In this document: piece by piece, positions 14,406 through 22,504 of the stretch
How positions within the stretch are numbered: the first letter of the stretch is position 1
Layout: every line of letters begins with the position of its first letter
Origin: an uncultured Oscillospiraceae bacterium
GTDB lineage: Bacteria; Bacillota; Clostridia; Oscillospirales; Acutalibacteraceae
Direction: 5' to 3'
Length of the DNA: 31,380 nucleotides
NCBI GenBank assembly: GCA_910587835.1
Contig: CAJUNQ010000044.1
Location: forward strand, 1 to 31,380
The notes under the pieces: generated by a model
Database searches by the model: none
The model's input: only the letters and a program-made list of their open reading frames with translations
What the model was told of the DNA's origin: nothing
Position numbers and translations under genes: made by a program

Positions 14406-15326
14406 TTAGCCGTCAATGGATCTTTCAGAGCGGATGACAGTAAACACGAACGAGTTGAGTATGGCAATGAAAATCATGATCAACAATGCCCCGGCAATGG
14501 TGCGGCCCATGTTGACCCCAGTGCTTTTGAAGTTGTTGTAGATGTAGAGCATGGGGGTCAGGGTGCTCTCCCGGGGGCCGCCGTTGGTCATCATCATGGG
14601 CACCTCGAACATTTGCAGGGCGCCTGTGACCATGCTGATGCATTGCAGCACAAAGATGTTCTTCATCTGGGGCAGGGTGATGGAGATCAGCTTGCGGAAG
14701 GCCCCGGCCCCGTCTATGGAGGCGGCCTCGTAATATTCGGCGGGCACGCTGATGAGCCCCGCGTAGTTGAGGATGGCTCCCCCGCCAAAGCCCAGCCACA
14801 GGGTGGGCGCTACAATGGAGAACATGGCCCAGAAGCCGTTGTTTAAAAAGGCGATGCGCGGCAGGCCCAGGGAGGTGAGCAGCTGGTTGATGAGCCCGCC
14901 CTTATACTCAAAGATGAACATGAAGATGATGCCGGCCACAATGCCCGCAATGATGCCAGGGATGTAGATTGCGGTTTTGATGGCGTTGGAGAACCGGACG
15001 GAAAGGCTTTTGAGCAGGTGGGCAAAGGCGAATTGCAGGACAATTTGCAGGGGCACCAGAATGACCACAAATTTCAGGGCGTTGACCACAGCCCGGCGGA
15101 AGGACTTATTCACCACAATGACACGGAAATTATCCAGCCCCACAAAGGTGGAGTTGCCGTAGAAGTTCCAGTCGTAAAAGCTTTTTTCAATGGCCATGAC
15201 CAGGGGGGCCACCACAAAAACCGTGAGCAGCGCCACAGCGGGCAGCAGCATGAGATAGGCTGTGCACATGTCCCGCTTTTGCATTTTTGTGTAGCGGGGC
15301 AGCTTGCCGGCGGTCGGTTTGCGCAT
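14406..15326 (-). CDS. CUT1 sugar ABC transporter permease (MalF type)
   Basis: This 306-residue permease partners the MalG-type subunit. It has a first helix at about 24-46 (LMLLPAVALLTVFVVAPLV), the DNFRVIV segment usual after it, and an EAA loop YYEAASIDGAGAFRKLISITLPQ. The C-terminal region FEVPMMMTNGGPRESTLTPMLYIYNN is typical of CUT1 MalF-like permeases. AGGAGGT precedes ATG 15326 by 9 bases. It is separated from the binding-protein gene by 218 bp that hold a large two-part hairpin, likely to lower permease expression relative to the binding protein. Confidence 0.95.
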   Translation of the reverse strand: MRKPTAGKLPRYTKMQKRDMCTAYLMLLPAVALLTVFVVAPLVMAIEKSFYDWNFYGNSTFVGLDNFRVIVVNKSFRRAVVNALKFVVILVPLQIVLQFAFAHLLKSLSVRFSNAIKTAIYIPGIIAGIVAGIIFMFIFEYKGGLINQLLTSLGLPRIAFLNNGFWAMFSIVAPTLWLGFGGGAILNYAGLISVPAEYYEAASIDGAGAFRKLISITLPQMKNIFVLQCISMVTGALQMFEVPMMMTNGGPRESTLTPMLYIYNNFKSTGVNMGRTIAGALLIMIFIAILNSFVFTVIRSERSIDG

Positions 15327-15437
15327 ACTCTTATACCTCCTTTTTTCCTGAATGTTTTGCGCCCGGCCTCTGTTTGGAAGGGCCCGGGACTTGGGCTTGG
15401 TGCGAAAGCAGAGGGAAGGAACTCAGTAAGATAGAAG

Positions 15438-15512
15438 CCGGGGCCTGCCCAGGGCTCCTCTGAAAACCCGGTATCCCCTTTGTTTTCAGAGGCGCTTGCA
15501 GGCAGGCCCCGG
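15438..15512 (-). other. Two-part hairpin between binding-protein and permease genes
   Basis: CCGGGGCCTGCC (15438-15449) pairs perfectly with GGCAGGCCCCGG (15501-15512). Inside it CCTCTGAAAAC (15457-15467) pairs perfectly with GTTTTCAGAGG (15482-15492). No T run follows on the minus strand. Such structures after a binding-protein gene usually protect its mRNA 3' end and reduce downstream expression (as for malE-malF); that role is inferred here. Confidence 0.7.
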
Positions 15513-15544
15513 AAAGCTTGATTTCACCTGGCGGCTTGGCCCCG

Positions 15545-16999
15545 TTATTTTCTGGGGTCTGTGCCGGGCAGATTATTGTCGTCGATCAGCTGCTGAATGT
15601 CCTCGGCGCAGGTCTTCAGGGCGTTGTCGATATCGTCGTAGCCCATGGCCACGTCCTCAAACAAGGAGGCCACCCGGGCGGAAATGTCCCAGGGATAGGC
15701 TGCCTCGGGCTGGCCGTAGGAGGAGATGCGGTTGATGACGTCCACATACTCCGCGCCGTCGCCGGCCTGCTCCGCCGCCCAAGCGGCAATGCTGGCAAAG
15801 GGAGAGGCCTTGGCAAACTCCACATCCACATAATACTGGCCCAGCCGCTCCGGGTTCTCGCTGCTCACCAGCCAGGAGAGGTAGTCGGCCGCGCCCTCGG
15901 GCTTTTCCGCCTTGGAGTCCAGCACATACACCCAGCCGCCGATGGTGGCAGTGGTTTTGTCCAGGTTGCCGTCTTGGGTGGGCACCACGGCCACGCCGGT
16001 GTTCTCCCACACCTCGGGGTAGGTGTTGATCAGGTCGGTGACTGCCCAGGAGCCGCAAATCTGGAACACCACGTCTCCCTGACCAAAGGGCTTGATATCC
16101 GTGTAGCCGGCCAGAGGCTGCTCGGGCACTGCGCCCGTGTCGTACAGCTCCTTGAAGAACAGGGCCATGTCCCGGTAGCCGTCGTCGATAAGGGGAGCGT
16201 CCCAGTTGTCGTTGATGGGGCCGTGGCCGGTGTTGCCGAACTGCATACCCCAGGTGCTCCAGCCCATGTCGCCAAAGCCGGGAATCTCTAGACCGAACAC
16301 CTCGTCAGTCTTCAGAGCGTTAGCCATATCGATGAGCTCCTGCCAGGTCTTGGGAGGCTGGGTATAGTTGCCCTTTTGCAGCAGGTCCTTCCGGTAGTAG
16401 AGCACCATGGAGGGCTCGCACAGCAGGGGAATGGCGTAGGTTTTGCCGCCGATGGAGACCATCTCTTTGACAATGGGCAGCATGTCGTCAAAAACGGCGC
16501 TGTCCATGTAGTCGTCGAAGGCGCCATAATAGCCCTCTTTTACGCCGGTGGGAATGTGGTTGTAGGACTGAATATAGGCGGTGGGGCAGGTGTCGGAGGC
16601 GCGGGCTGCGGCAATGCGCTCGTCCCAGGCAGAGCCGGCAATGAACTCCTCCCGGATGGTGTAGCCCCGGCCTTCCAGGTTGTACTCATGCACGGACTTC
16701 TCAAAGAAGTCGACCCAGATGTCGCCCATGCTCTGGCTCCACAGCACGATCTCCTCGCCCTCGGGGTACTCGGTTCCCTCGTAGGGGTTCACATGGATGG
16801 GCTCGTCCTCTGGGGCCTCCTCTTCCCCGCTGTCAGCGGGCTCGCTCTCGTCGGGGGCGCTTTCGCTCTCCTCAGGGGCGCTGGCGGAGGCGCTGCTCTC
16901 TTTGCCGCTGCCGGAATCTCCCCCGGAGCAGCCTGTCAGGACGGCCAGCATCAACGCCAGCGCAAGGAACAGGGCAAGCAGTCTTTTTGTGTTTTTCAT
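15545..16999 (-). CDS. CUT1 sugar-binding lipoprotein of the arabinan-type operon
   Basis: This 484-residue extracellular solute-binding protein has a lipoprotein signal MKNTKRLLALFLALALML followed by AVLTGC (Cys24), an acidic Ser/Glu-rich linker to about 75, then a family-1 binding fold: EEIVLWSQSMGDIWVDFFEKSV, MVLYYRKDLLQKGNYTQPPKT (the YYRKDL motif common to sugar-binding members), and PEGAADYLSWLVS near the end. It delivers oligosaccharides to the two permeases downstream. AAAGGAAG lies 7 bases before ATG 16999; an ATG 21 bases earlier has poorer spacing. It lies 21 bp after the DUF6259-like gene. Confidence 0.94.
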   Translation of the reverse strand: MKNTKRLLALFLALALMLAVLTGCSGGDSGSGKESSASASAPEESESAPDESEPADSGEEEAPEDEPIHVNPYEGTEYPEGEEIVLWSQSMGDIWVDFFEKSVHEYNLEGRGYTIREEFIAGSAWDERIAAARASDTCPTAYIQSYNHIPTGVKEGYYGAFDDYMDSAVFDDMLPIVKEMVSIGGKTYAIPLLCEPSMVLYYRKDLLQKGNYTQPPKTWQELIDMANALKTDEVFGLEIPGFGDMGWSTWGMQFGNTGHGPINDNWDAPLIDDGYRDMALFFKELYDTGAVPEQPLAGYTDIKPFGQGDVVFQICGSWAVTDLINTYPEVWENTGVAVVPTQDGNLDKTTATIGGWVYVLDSKAEKPEGAADYLSWLVSSENPERLGQYYVDVEFAKASPFASIAAWAAEQAGDGAEYVDVINRISSYGQPEAAYPWDISARVASLFEDVAMGYDDIDNALKTCAEDIQQLIDDNNLPGTDPRK

Positions 17000-17020
17000 A
17001 GCAAGGCTTCCTTTCTCCAT

Positions 17021-19213
17021 TCAGTTGCCCGCGGCGCACCGCAGGACCATTACTTGATAGGGCTCCCATGTAAGGCGTTCCAGGTTTTCGGTTTTCACCA
17101 CCTTTTCTGTCTGGTTTTCGTCCGTATAGTCCAAACACGCCAGCCATTCCGGCGTATTGCTGAATTTGGTCAGGTCCACCGCCCCCTGCTGGGGCTGGGC
17201 TGTGGTATTTGCCAGAAAGACCGCGGTCTCCCCGTTCAGCCGGTAAGCCTGGACCAGCAGGCTCTCTCTGGCAATGGCCCCGCTGGTGTTCTGCTCGGCA
17301 GTGCCGGCGGTGAGATTGTATTGCAGGTAGGTGCGGGAGACGCTTTCGCAAACCACCCGGGGAGGCCGCAGCATCTCCCCATAGGCCAGGAACCTGCCGT
17401 ATGGCCCGGTGCGAAGGGAGGCGAATTTGCGGAGATACGCCCCGATTGTCTCGTCAAAGGCATAGCCCCGGGGCTCGAGGGCGCAGTAGTGCTCCTGGGA
17501 GGAATTTTCTCCGGCGTCGTCGATGACCTCCATGGGGCTGTACTCGCTGTTGATTTCAAACAGTCCGCCCCAGAGATAGGTTTTGGCAATGGTGTGGTAG
17601 ATCAGGTCGCCGCCCTGGGCAGTCAGCTTGCCCCAGCCGTCCATGCGCACAGGCGCATACCCGGCGTACACATACTGAAACAGGGGGATCAGCCAGGCCC
17701 GGTTCAGCCGCAGAAGCGTGCGGTAGGGCCAGAGCTCCAAGGCTGAGCAGGGCTGGGCATTGGCCCGGGCCTGATAGAAGTCCAGCACATCGATAAGGGT
17801 CTCGTTGATCATCTCTGTGCCCAGGGGGATGTATTGTCCCCTGTCTTCGGTCAGGGCCCGGCGGGTGCTGTCATATATTTTGCGGTAGGCCCGGGTCATC
17901 TCCCGGCCCGCTCCTGCCGGGTGGCCGTGGTCTTTGGCCATGCAGGTTTTGAGAATGTTGTTGGCGGAGATGTCGTAGTACATGGCGTCTGCGCCGGACT
18001 CGCGCACTGCCTGGCGGTCCCGCTCTACATGGAGCTGCTGGGTGTAGGCGCACAGGGGGCAGAGCATGTGGAACCGGTATCCGTCGTGGGACTTGGGATT
18101 TTCGGGCCACTTTTGCAGGCTGGCCTTCAGCTTTTCGCTGTCTCCCTTTTCCGGGTCCACCAAAAAGTCGAATTCAAAGGGGGCAAAATGACCGCCCTCC
18201 TCCTGCCAGGCCTTGACATTCTCTGGGTGGAACCGGGTGGGGAACCAGTCGGGATAGCCCCCGGGCACCCCGCTGCCGTAGGTTTGGGGGACCCGGGGCC
18301 AATCGGGGCCGGTGACGTGAAAAAGAGGCGCGCCCACTGCCTGCCGGTATTTGCGGACCCACTTGGCCCTGTCGTGCATTCCGTTGATGCCAAAGGTCAC
18401 CGCGCCGGTGTTTTCCAGCAGCCAGCCGGCTTTTTCCTCTGGGGGGCGGTCTTGCAGGCGGCCCCGTCGGCACCAGACCTGGTTCAGCGCCCAGGTCTTA
18501 TAGATACCGGCGGCCTCATACCAGTCGTTTCCCTCGGTGGCCTGGAGCAGGAAGTCCCAATGGCTCTCTACCGGCTTGCCCGGCCCAATGTCCTCATAGC
18601 CGAAAATCTGGCTGGCCCGGAGGGCGTTGCCGGACTTGTAGAAATTCAGCCACTTCTGATAGAACCCCCCGTCCTCAGCGGCAAAGTACAGGCCGCACAG
18701 GCCCTGGGCATAATAGGTGAAAAACTGCATGGACGCGCCGGAAAAGGACTCGGGGTAGGGCATGTGCCGCAGGCCGTCCCCCTCCTTTTCAAAGGCTGCG
18801 TGGGGGTTTTGAATCAGGAGGCCGGTGGCATAGGCATGGGCCAGGTAGTCGTTGTCTCCCGTTATGCTTTTTATGCCGTTGATCAGGGGGTATTCCAGGC
18901 TGCACAGGGGGAAATGCCGGTTGCCCTCCGCCCGGGCGGTAAAGGCGATGGCCTCGCCCCGCACCCGGGCCTGGGCATGGATGGTCACCCCGTCCTCCCG
19001 CTGCCAGCAGAGGCTTACTCCGCCTGGCTCCTCCTGACAGGTAAAGGTCTGGAAGTCTGAGGAAAAATCATTCTGCTCCCGTTCCAGAACAAAGGCCTGG
19101 GGCTGGCTGCTCTCCGCCAGCACTCTGTGGGTGCGCAGGTCTGTAAGCCGGCGTATGGCCCCGGTTTTTCGGTCAATGGCCAGCTCCAGCCGGCCGCTGT
19201 TCAACAAGATCAT
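17021..19213 (-). CDS. DUF6259-like putative glycoside hydrolase
   Basis: This is a protein of about 730 residues without signal peptide. It opens with a beta region (SGRLELAIDRKTGAIRRLTDL) like the N-terminal sandwich of several retaining glycosidases. A likely TIM barrel follows, with GGHFAPFEFDFLVDPEKGD, ADAMYYDISANN (strand-end Asp), YIPLGTEMINETLIDVLD (strand-end Glu residues) and RMDGWGKL, and then a C-terminal beta domain. I place it with DUF6259-type proteins from memory; the family has no activity I can name. Operon position suggests an intracellular exo-enzyme acting on the imported sugar chain. GGGAGG lies 9 bases before ATG 19213 and only 3 before ATG 19219, so 19213 is preferred. 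The SD abuts a CCGGC/GCCGG hairpin. Confidence 0.72.
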   Translation of the reverse strand: MILLNSGRLELAIDRKTGAIRRLTDLRTHRVLAESSQPQAFVLEREQNDFSSDFQTFTCQEEPGGVSLCWQREDGVTIHAQARVRGEAIAFTARAEGNRHFPLCSLEYPLINGIKSITGDNDYLAHAYATGLLIQNPHAAFEKEGDGLRHMPYPESFSGASMQFFTYYAQGLCGLYFAAEDGGFYQKWLNFYKSGNALRASQIFGYEDIGPGKPVESHWDFLLQATEGNDWYEAAGIYKTWALNQVWCRRGRLQDRPPEEKAGWLLENTGAVTFGINGMHDRAKWVRKYRQAVGAPLFHVTGPDWPRVPQTYGSGVPGGYPDWFPTRFHPENVKAWQEEGGHFAPFEFDFLVDPEKGDSEKLKASLQKWPENPKSHDGYRFHMLCPLCAYTQQLHVERDRQAVRESGADAMYYDISANNILKTCMAKDHGHPAGAGREMTRAYRKIYDSTRRALTEDRGQYIPLGTEMINETLIDVLDFYQARANAQPCSALELWPYRTLLRLNRAWLIPLFQYVYAGYAPVRMDGWGKLTAQGGDLIYHTIAKTYLWGGLFEINSEYSPMEVIDDAGENSSQEHYCALEPRGYAFDETIGAYLRKFASLRTGPYGRFLAYGEMLRPPRVVCESVSRTYLQYNLTAGTAEQNTSGAIARESLLVQAYRLNGETAVFLANTTAQPQQGAVDLTKFSNTPEWLACLDYTDENQTEKVVKTENLERLTWEPYQVMVLRCAAGN

Positions 19214-19313
19214 CTCCATGCACCTCCCGGCTTGCCGGAATTTTATGGGCGGGCGGTCTGTCCGCCCGACCTTATGGTTTCAGTATTCCCAATTTACTGC
19301 CGCTGCAAACCCT

Positions 19314-20939
19314 TTACCGCTCGTTGTCCCGCAGGGCTCCCAGGGCTCCGCCTGGGTGCCAGCGCACATACTCCTGGGGAGTCAGCCCGCGCTGGGCCTG
19401 AAGGATTACGCTGAGCCCCTGCAGCGCCAGCATCTCCGCCAGCACGGAGTTGCGGGGGGCCCGGTTCAGGGGGCCGCCCTCCTGGTCTACTCCGGCAAAA
19501 ATGTGGGCGTCGGCTCTTTTTGCCAGCCAGCTTTTGGGGTTGCCGGAGACGCCGATGACCTTGCAGCCGTTGTTCTGGATGGCTGTCACAGTGGACTTCA
19601 TCTCGGCTGTTTCGCCGCTGTTGGAGATGCAGACCACCACGTCGCCCGGCGCCAGCTGGCCGCAGGAGCCATGTACCGCCTCTGTGCCGTGGAGAAAACA
19701 GGCGGGCGTGCCTGTGGAGCTGAGCAGCGAGGCTATGTAGTTGGCCACATGGGCGGGCTTGCCAATGCCTGTGACATGCACCCTGCCTCCCTTTGCCTGG
19801 GCGTCCCAGATCAGGCCTGCGGCGGCCTCATATGATTCGGCGTCCATTTCGCTGAGAAACCGTTCCAGCTCTCTGCCGGCCAGCTGCTTGCTGGTTTCCA
19901 GGCTCCGCCTGGCTATGTCTCCAATCCTTCCGGGCCTGCTGCCATTCAGGCTCTCTAACAGGCTGCGGTCGATTGGGCTGCCGCCCAGCCGGTCCAGCAG
20001 CTCCTTCACCTCGCTGAGCCAGGGCAGGCTGGGCTGGGCTCCCATCCGGGACACGGTCAGGGATGCCGCGCAGTTGGCAAGCCGCAGGGCTGTCCGGTGG
20101 TCTGCGCCTGCGCAGACCGCGGTGCAGAAGGCTCCCACAAAGCTGTCCCCTGCCGCGGTGGGGTCTACGGCCTTTATGGCGTCCACGCAGGGGCTGTATA
20201 TCATTTCCGTTCCGTTGGAAACCGCCGCGCCCTCGCTGCCCAGGGTGACCACCACATTTTTCGCCCCCCTGTCATGGAGGACTTTCACGGCACGGCTCAG
20301 CGCGTCCTGGTCCAACTGGCCGTTCTTCTTCACACTGATGCCGGTGAGGCTTTCCAGCTCGTGCTCGTTTGGGGCGATGTAGGCGAGCTGTTTTAAAAGC
20401 TCCTCTGGCACTGCTGCGGCCGGAGCCGGGTTCAGCATCACGGGCACCCCGGCGGCAGCGGCGTACTCTGCTGCCAGCAGGTTCACCCCGGCGGGGATCT
20501 CGTGCTGCAGCAGCACCATGTCGTAGGCCCCGGCCTGGTCCTTCAGAAACGCCAGGTCCTGGGGGGCTACCGCCATGTTGGCCCCGGGGATGACCACAAT
20601 GCGGTTGCGGCTTTTGCCGGCCTCGTCTGTCTCAAGAAGCACATTGCCCACAGCGGAGGGCTGGGATTTGTCTACAGCCACATGGCTCACGTCCACCCCG
20701 GCCTCCTGGGCCGAGGCTGTCAGCCGGCGGCCGAAGTCGTCGTCCCCCACCCTGCCCACCATATCCACCCGGGCCCCCAGCCGGGCCGCCTGGATTGCCT
20801 GATTGGCCCCCTTGCCCCCGGGAGCTGTGGAAAAGGCGCGCCCCAAAATGGTCTCGCCTGAGCCGGGCAGCTCCTGTACGGAAACGATCAGGTCCATGAC
20901 AAAGCTGCCTACTACCAGCAGCCTGGGCTTTTTTTTCAT
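19314..20939 (-). CDS. Ribokinase-like PfkB kinase fused to KpsF/GutQ-type SIS sugar-phosphate isomerase
   Basis: This 541-residue two-domain enzyme has a PfkB kinase in residues 1 to about 320: GSFVMDLI, GGKGANQAIQAARLG (41-55, sugar-binding signature) and DPTAAGDSF with catalytic-base Asp265. Residues about 335-541 are a SIS domain with VTGIGKPAHVAN (Lys394), ISNSGET (Glu443), DQEGGP (Glu487) and HPGGALG (His528). These positions correspond to the Lys, two Glu and His of D-arabinose-5-phosphate isomerases. The kinase half is ribokinase-like, so the expected chemistry is pentose to pentose-5-phosphate, then aldose-ketose isomerisation, e.g. D-arabinose to ribulose-5-phosphate (inference). 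GGGAGG precedes ATG 20939. The longer frame start at 21116 lies upstream of the promoter and is excluded. It is the first gene of the operon. Confidence 0.9.
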   Translation of the reverse strand: MKKKPRLLVVGSFVMDLIVSVQELPGSGETILGRAFSTAPGGKGANQAIQAARLGARVDMVGRVGDDDFGRRLTASAQEAGVDVSHVAVDKSQPSAVGNVLLETDEAGKSRNRIVVIPGANMAVAPQDLAFLKDQAGAYDMVLLQHEIPAGVNLLAAEYAAAAGVPVMLNPAPAAAVPEELLKQLAYIAPNEHELESLTGISVKKNGQLDQDALSRAVKVLHDRGAKNVVVTLGSEGAAVSNGTEMIYSPCVDAIKAVDPTAAGDSFVGAFCTAVCAGADHRTALRLANCAASLTVSRMGAQPSLPWLSEVKELLDRLGGSPIDRSLLESLNGSRPGRIGDIARRSLETSKQLAGRELERFLSEMDAESYEAAAGLIWDAQAKGGRVHVTGIGKPAHVANYIASLLSSTGTPACFLHGTEAVHGSCGQLAPGDVVVCISNSGETAEMKSTVTAIQNNGCKVIGVSGNPKSWLAKRADAHIFAGVDQEGGPLNRAPRNSVLAEMLALQGLSVILQAQRGLTPQEYVRWHPGGALGALRDNER

Positions 20940-21084
20940 CTGCGCGTCAACCTCCCTGCGGCGCGCCGCCGGCCTGTGGGGCTGCGGTGCGGGCGCTCTC
21001 ATTTTTTGTGACACCGGATCGGAGCGTTGCGCGGGAATGTCTGCGCTCATTTCTGATATCGATGTCATATTTGTGCAAAAAATA

Positions 21085-21133
21085 AAATGGCTTTCGTTAC
21101 CTGTAGTATAAGCCATTTCATTTTATTTGTCAA
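21085..21133 (-). promoter_or_regulatory. Operon promoter with overlapping inverted repeat
   Basis: On the minus strand TTGACA (21133-21128), 17 bases, TATACT (21110-21105); start near 21098, leaving a 160-base leader. The inverted repeat AAGCCATTT (21110-21118) / AAATGGCTT (21085-21093) is centred close to the start point, where a repressor such as the adjacent LacI protein could bind. Operator assignment is a guess; the promoter is well supported. Confidence 0.78.
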
Positions 21134-21164
21134 TACCTTTGGGAAAATTTCTGAAAAAAATTGC

Positions 21165-21196
21165 ATTTTAGGAGAATCTGTCCAGAGCTTTCTCCT
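21165..21196 (-). terminator. Weak terminator after the LacI gene
   Basis: AGGAGAA (21170-21176) pairs with TTCTCCT (21190-21196). Read on the minus strand, AAAATGCAATTTTTTT follows the stem, so the T run is late. It separates the regulator from the operon promoter. Confidence 0.35.
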
Positions 21197-21227
21197 GGAG
21201 CCATGTCTCAGGCGTATGGTATCGGTT

Positions 21228-22238
21228 TTATTTTTTGAGCTTGGCTGCTGAGTCCCGGGCCACCAGCACAGGCTCTAAGGCAATGGCCTTTTTGTAGTCC
21301 CGCTTCCCCTCAATCCGTTCCAGCAGCAGCTGGGCCGCATTGCTGCCCAGCTGAAACTGCATCATGTCCACCGAAGACAGCATGGGCACGGTGCAGCAGC
21401 AGAAGTCTGTATTGTCCAGGGAGATCACGGACACGTCACGGGGAATGCGCAGGCCTGTGTCCCGGCAGGCCTTCATGCAGCCAAAGGCCATCAGGTCGTT
21501 GCAGGCCACCACAGCGGTAAAGGCCCGCCCCTTTTTGAGGAACTCCCGGAAAGCCCCCTCGCCCCCGGCCCGGGTGAAGTCCCCTACCACGGCCATTTCC
21601 GGGTCAAAGTCCAGCCCGTGGTCCGCCATGGCCTGCCGGAAGCCCGCCAGCCGCTCTTTGCCCGCCAGCTCTTGAGGGGTGCCCCCCAGAAACACAATGT
21701 CTCTGTGTCCCAGGCGGATCAGCTCCGCCGCAGCAATATACACCGCTTTGATCTGGTCCACATACACACAGTCCAGCCCCTCGGCGCCGCCGCCCTCGTA
21801 AAGAGCGGTGAGCACTGCGGGAACCGGCGCGTGGCGCACTGCCTGCACCAGCCCTGGGTAAAAGTCAAAGGACCCCAGAATGATGCCGTCCACAATCCGC
21901 TCCCGCAGCACCTCCACAAAGCCCACCTCCCGGGACTTGCTGTGCTCGCTGTGCACCAGCACCATGTAGTAGCCGTGGCTTTCCAGCACCCGGTTGGCCC
22001 CTTCAATCATAGAGAAATAGTAGGGGTTGTACATATCCGGGATGCAGAACATGACCTTTTTGGTGAGCTTGTTCTTCAGCGCCTTTGCCGCCTGCACAGG
22101 GGCATAGTCCAGCCGTTGGGCGGCCTGCCGGATAATCTCCCGGGCCTTTTCGCTGCAATAGCCCTTTCCGCTGAGGGCCCTGGCCACGGTGGAGGGCGAA
22201 AAGCCGGTTTCCTGCGCGATGTCATAAATTGTACTCAT
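21228..22238 (-). CDS. LacI family transcriptional regulator
   Basis: This 336-residue regulator has an N-terminal helix-turn-helix (MSTIYDIAQETGFSPSTVARAL) and the hinge helix region APVQAAKALKNKLTKKV, whose LacI hinge inserts in the minor groove. A periplasmic-binding-protein-like effector domain follows, with DGIILGSFDF, HRDIVFLGG, ACNDLMAFGCMKACRDTG and ISLDNTDF. It lies between the sugar operon (downstream, same strand) and the divergent GH172 gene, so it probably represses both until a sugar or sugar phosphate binds. A candidate operator with the central CG favoured by LacI proteins is at 22447-22462. Its own promoter is at 22293-22321. SD spacing to ATG 22238 is loose (GGGAAG about 8 bases away). 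Confidence 0.95.
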   Translation of the reverse strand: MSTIYDIAQETGFSPSTVARALSGKGYCSEKAREIIRQAAQRLDYAPVQAAKALKNKLTKKVMFCIPDMYNPYYFSMIEGANRVLESHGYYMVLVHSEHSKSREVGFVEVLRERIVDGIILGSFDFYPGLVQAVRHAPVPAVLTALYEGGGAEGLDCVYVDQIKAVYIAAAELIRLGHRDIVFLGGTPQELAGKERLAGFRQAMADHGLDFDPEMAVVGDFTRAGGEGAFREFLKKGRAFTAVVACNDLMAFGCMKACRDTGLRIPRDVSVISLDNTDFCCCTVPMLSSVDMMQFQLGSNAAQLLLERIEGKRDYKKAIALEPVLVARDSAAKLKK

Positions 22239-22292
22239 GTGACACTTCCCATTTCTTCAGGTTTCACATTGGTCTGTGATGATTGTCCTTTC

Positions 22293-22321
22293 ATTCTACT
22301 CCATTCCACTTCAAAAGGCAA
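22293..22321 (-). promoter_or_regulatory. lacI-type regulator promoter
   Basis: On the minus strand TTGCCT (22321-22316), 17 bases, TAGAAT (22298-22293), about 55 bp before the start codon at 22238. Confidence 0.65.
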
Positions 22322-22400
22322 GGGGCCGAATGGTATTTGGAGGTTGTGCACAATGTCTGTTTGGCAGTGTTGTAATATTTCATGATTTCTATTTTGGGTA

Positions 22401-22429
22401 TTGACAGGGGCTTTTGAGTATGGTACTAT
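22401..22429 (+). promoter_or_regulatory. GH172 gene promoter
   Basis: TTGACA (22401-22406), 17 bases, TACTAT (22424-22429); start near 22436. A 16-base palindrome sits at +11 to +26. Confidence 0.75.
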
Positions 22430-22446
22430 CTCAATATATAAACTGT

Positions 22447-22462
22447 ATGGCACCGATGCCAT
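22447..22462 (+). promoter_or_regulatory. Candidate LacI-type operator
   Basis: ATGGCACCGATGCCAT has 6-base perfect arms around CCGA and a central CG, as in many LacI-family sites. It lies just downstream of the GH172 transcription start, a position suited to repression. The regulator gene is divergent and 209 bp away. Confidence 0.5.
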
Positions 22463-22504
22463 GTTTGTGAAACACAAATCTTCAGGAAGGTGTAGGATTG
22501 TAAT

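Noticed and set aside
12585..14846. 753-codon open frame on the plus strand.
   Set aside because: It is an antisense shadow of the DUF4185 and permease genes, a common effect of GC-rich codon use. It is His/Gly/Ala-rich with no domain.
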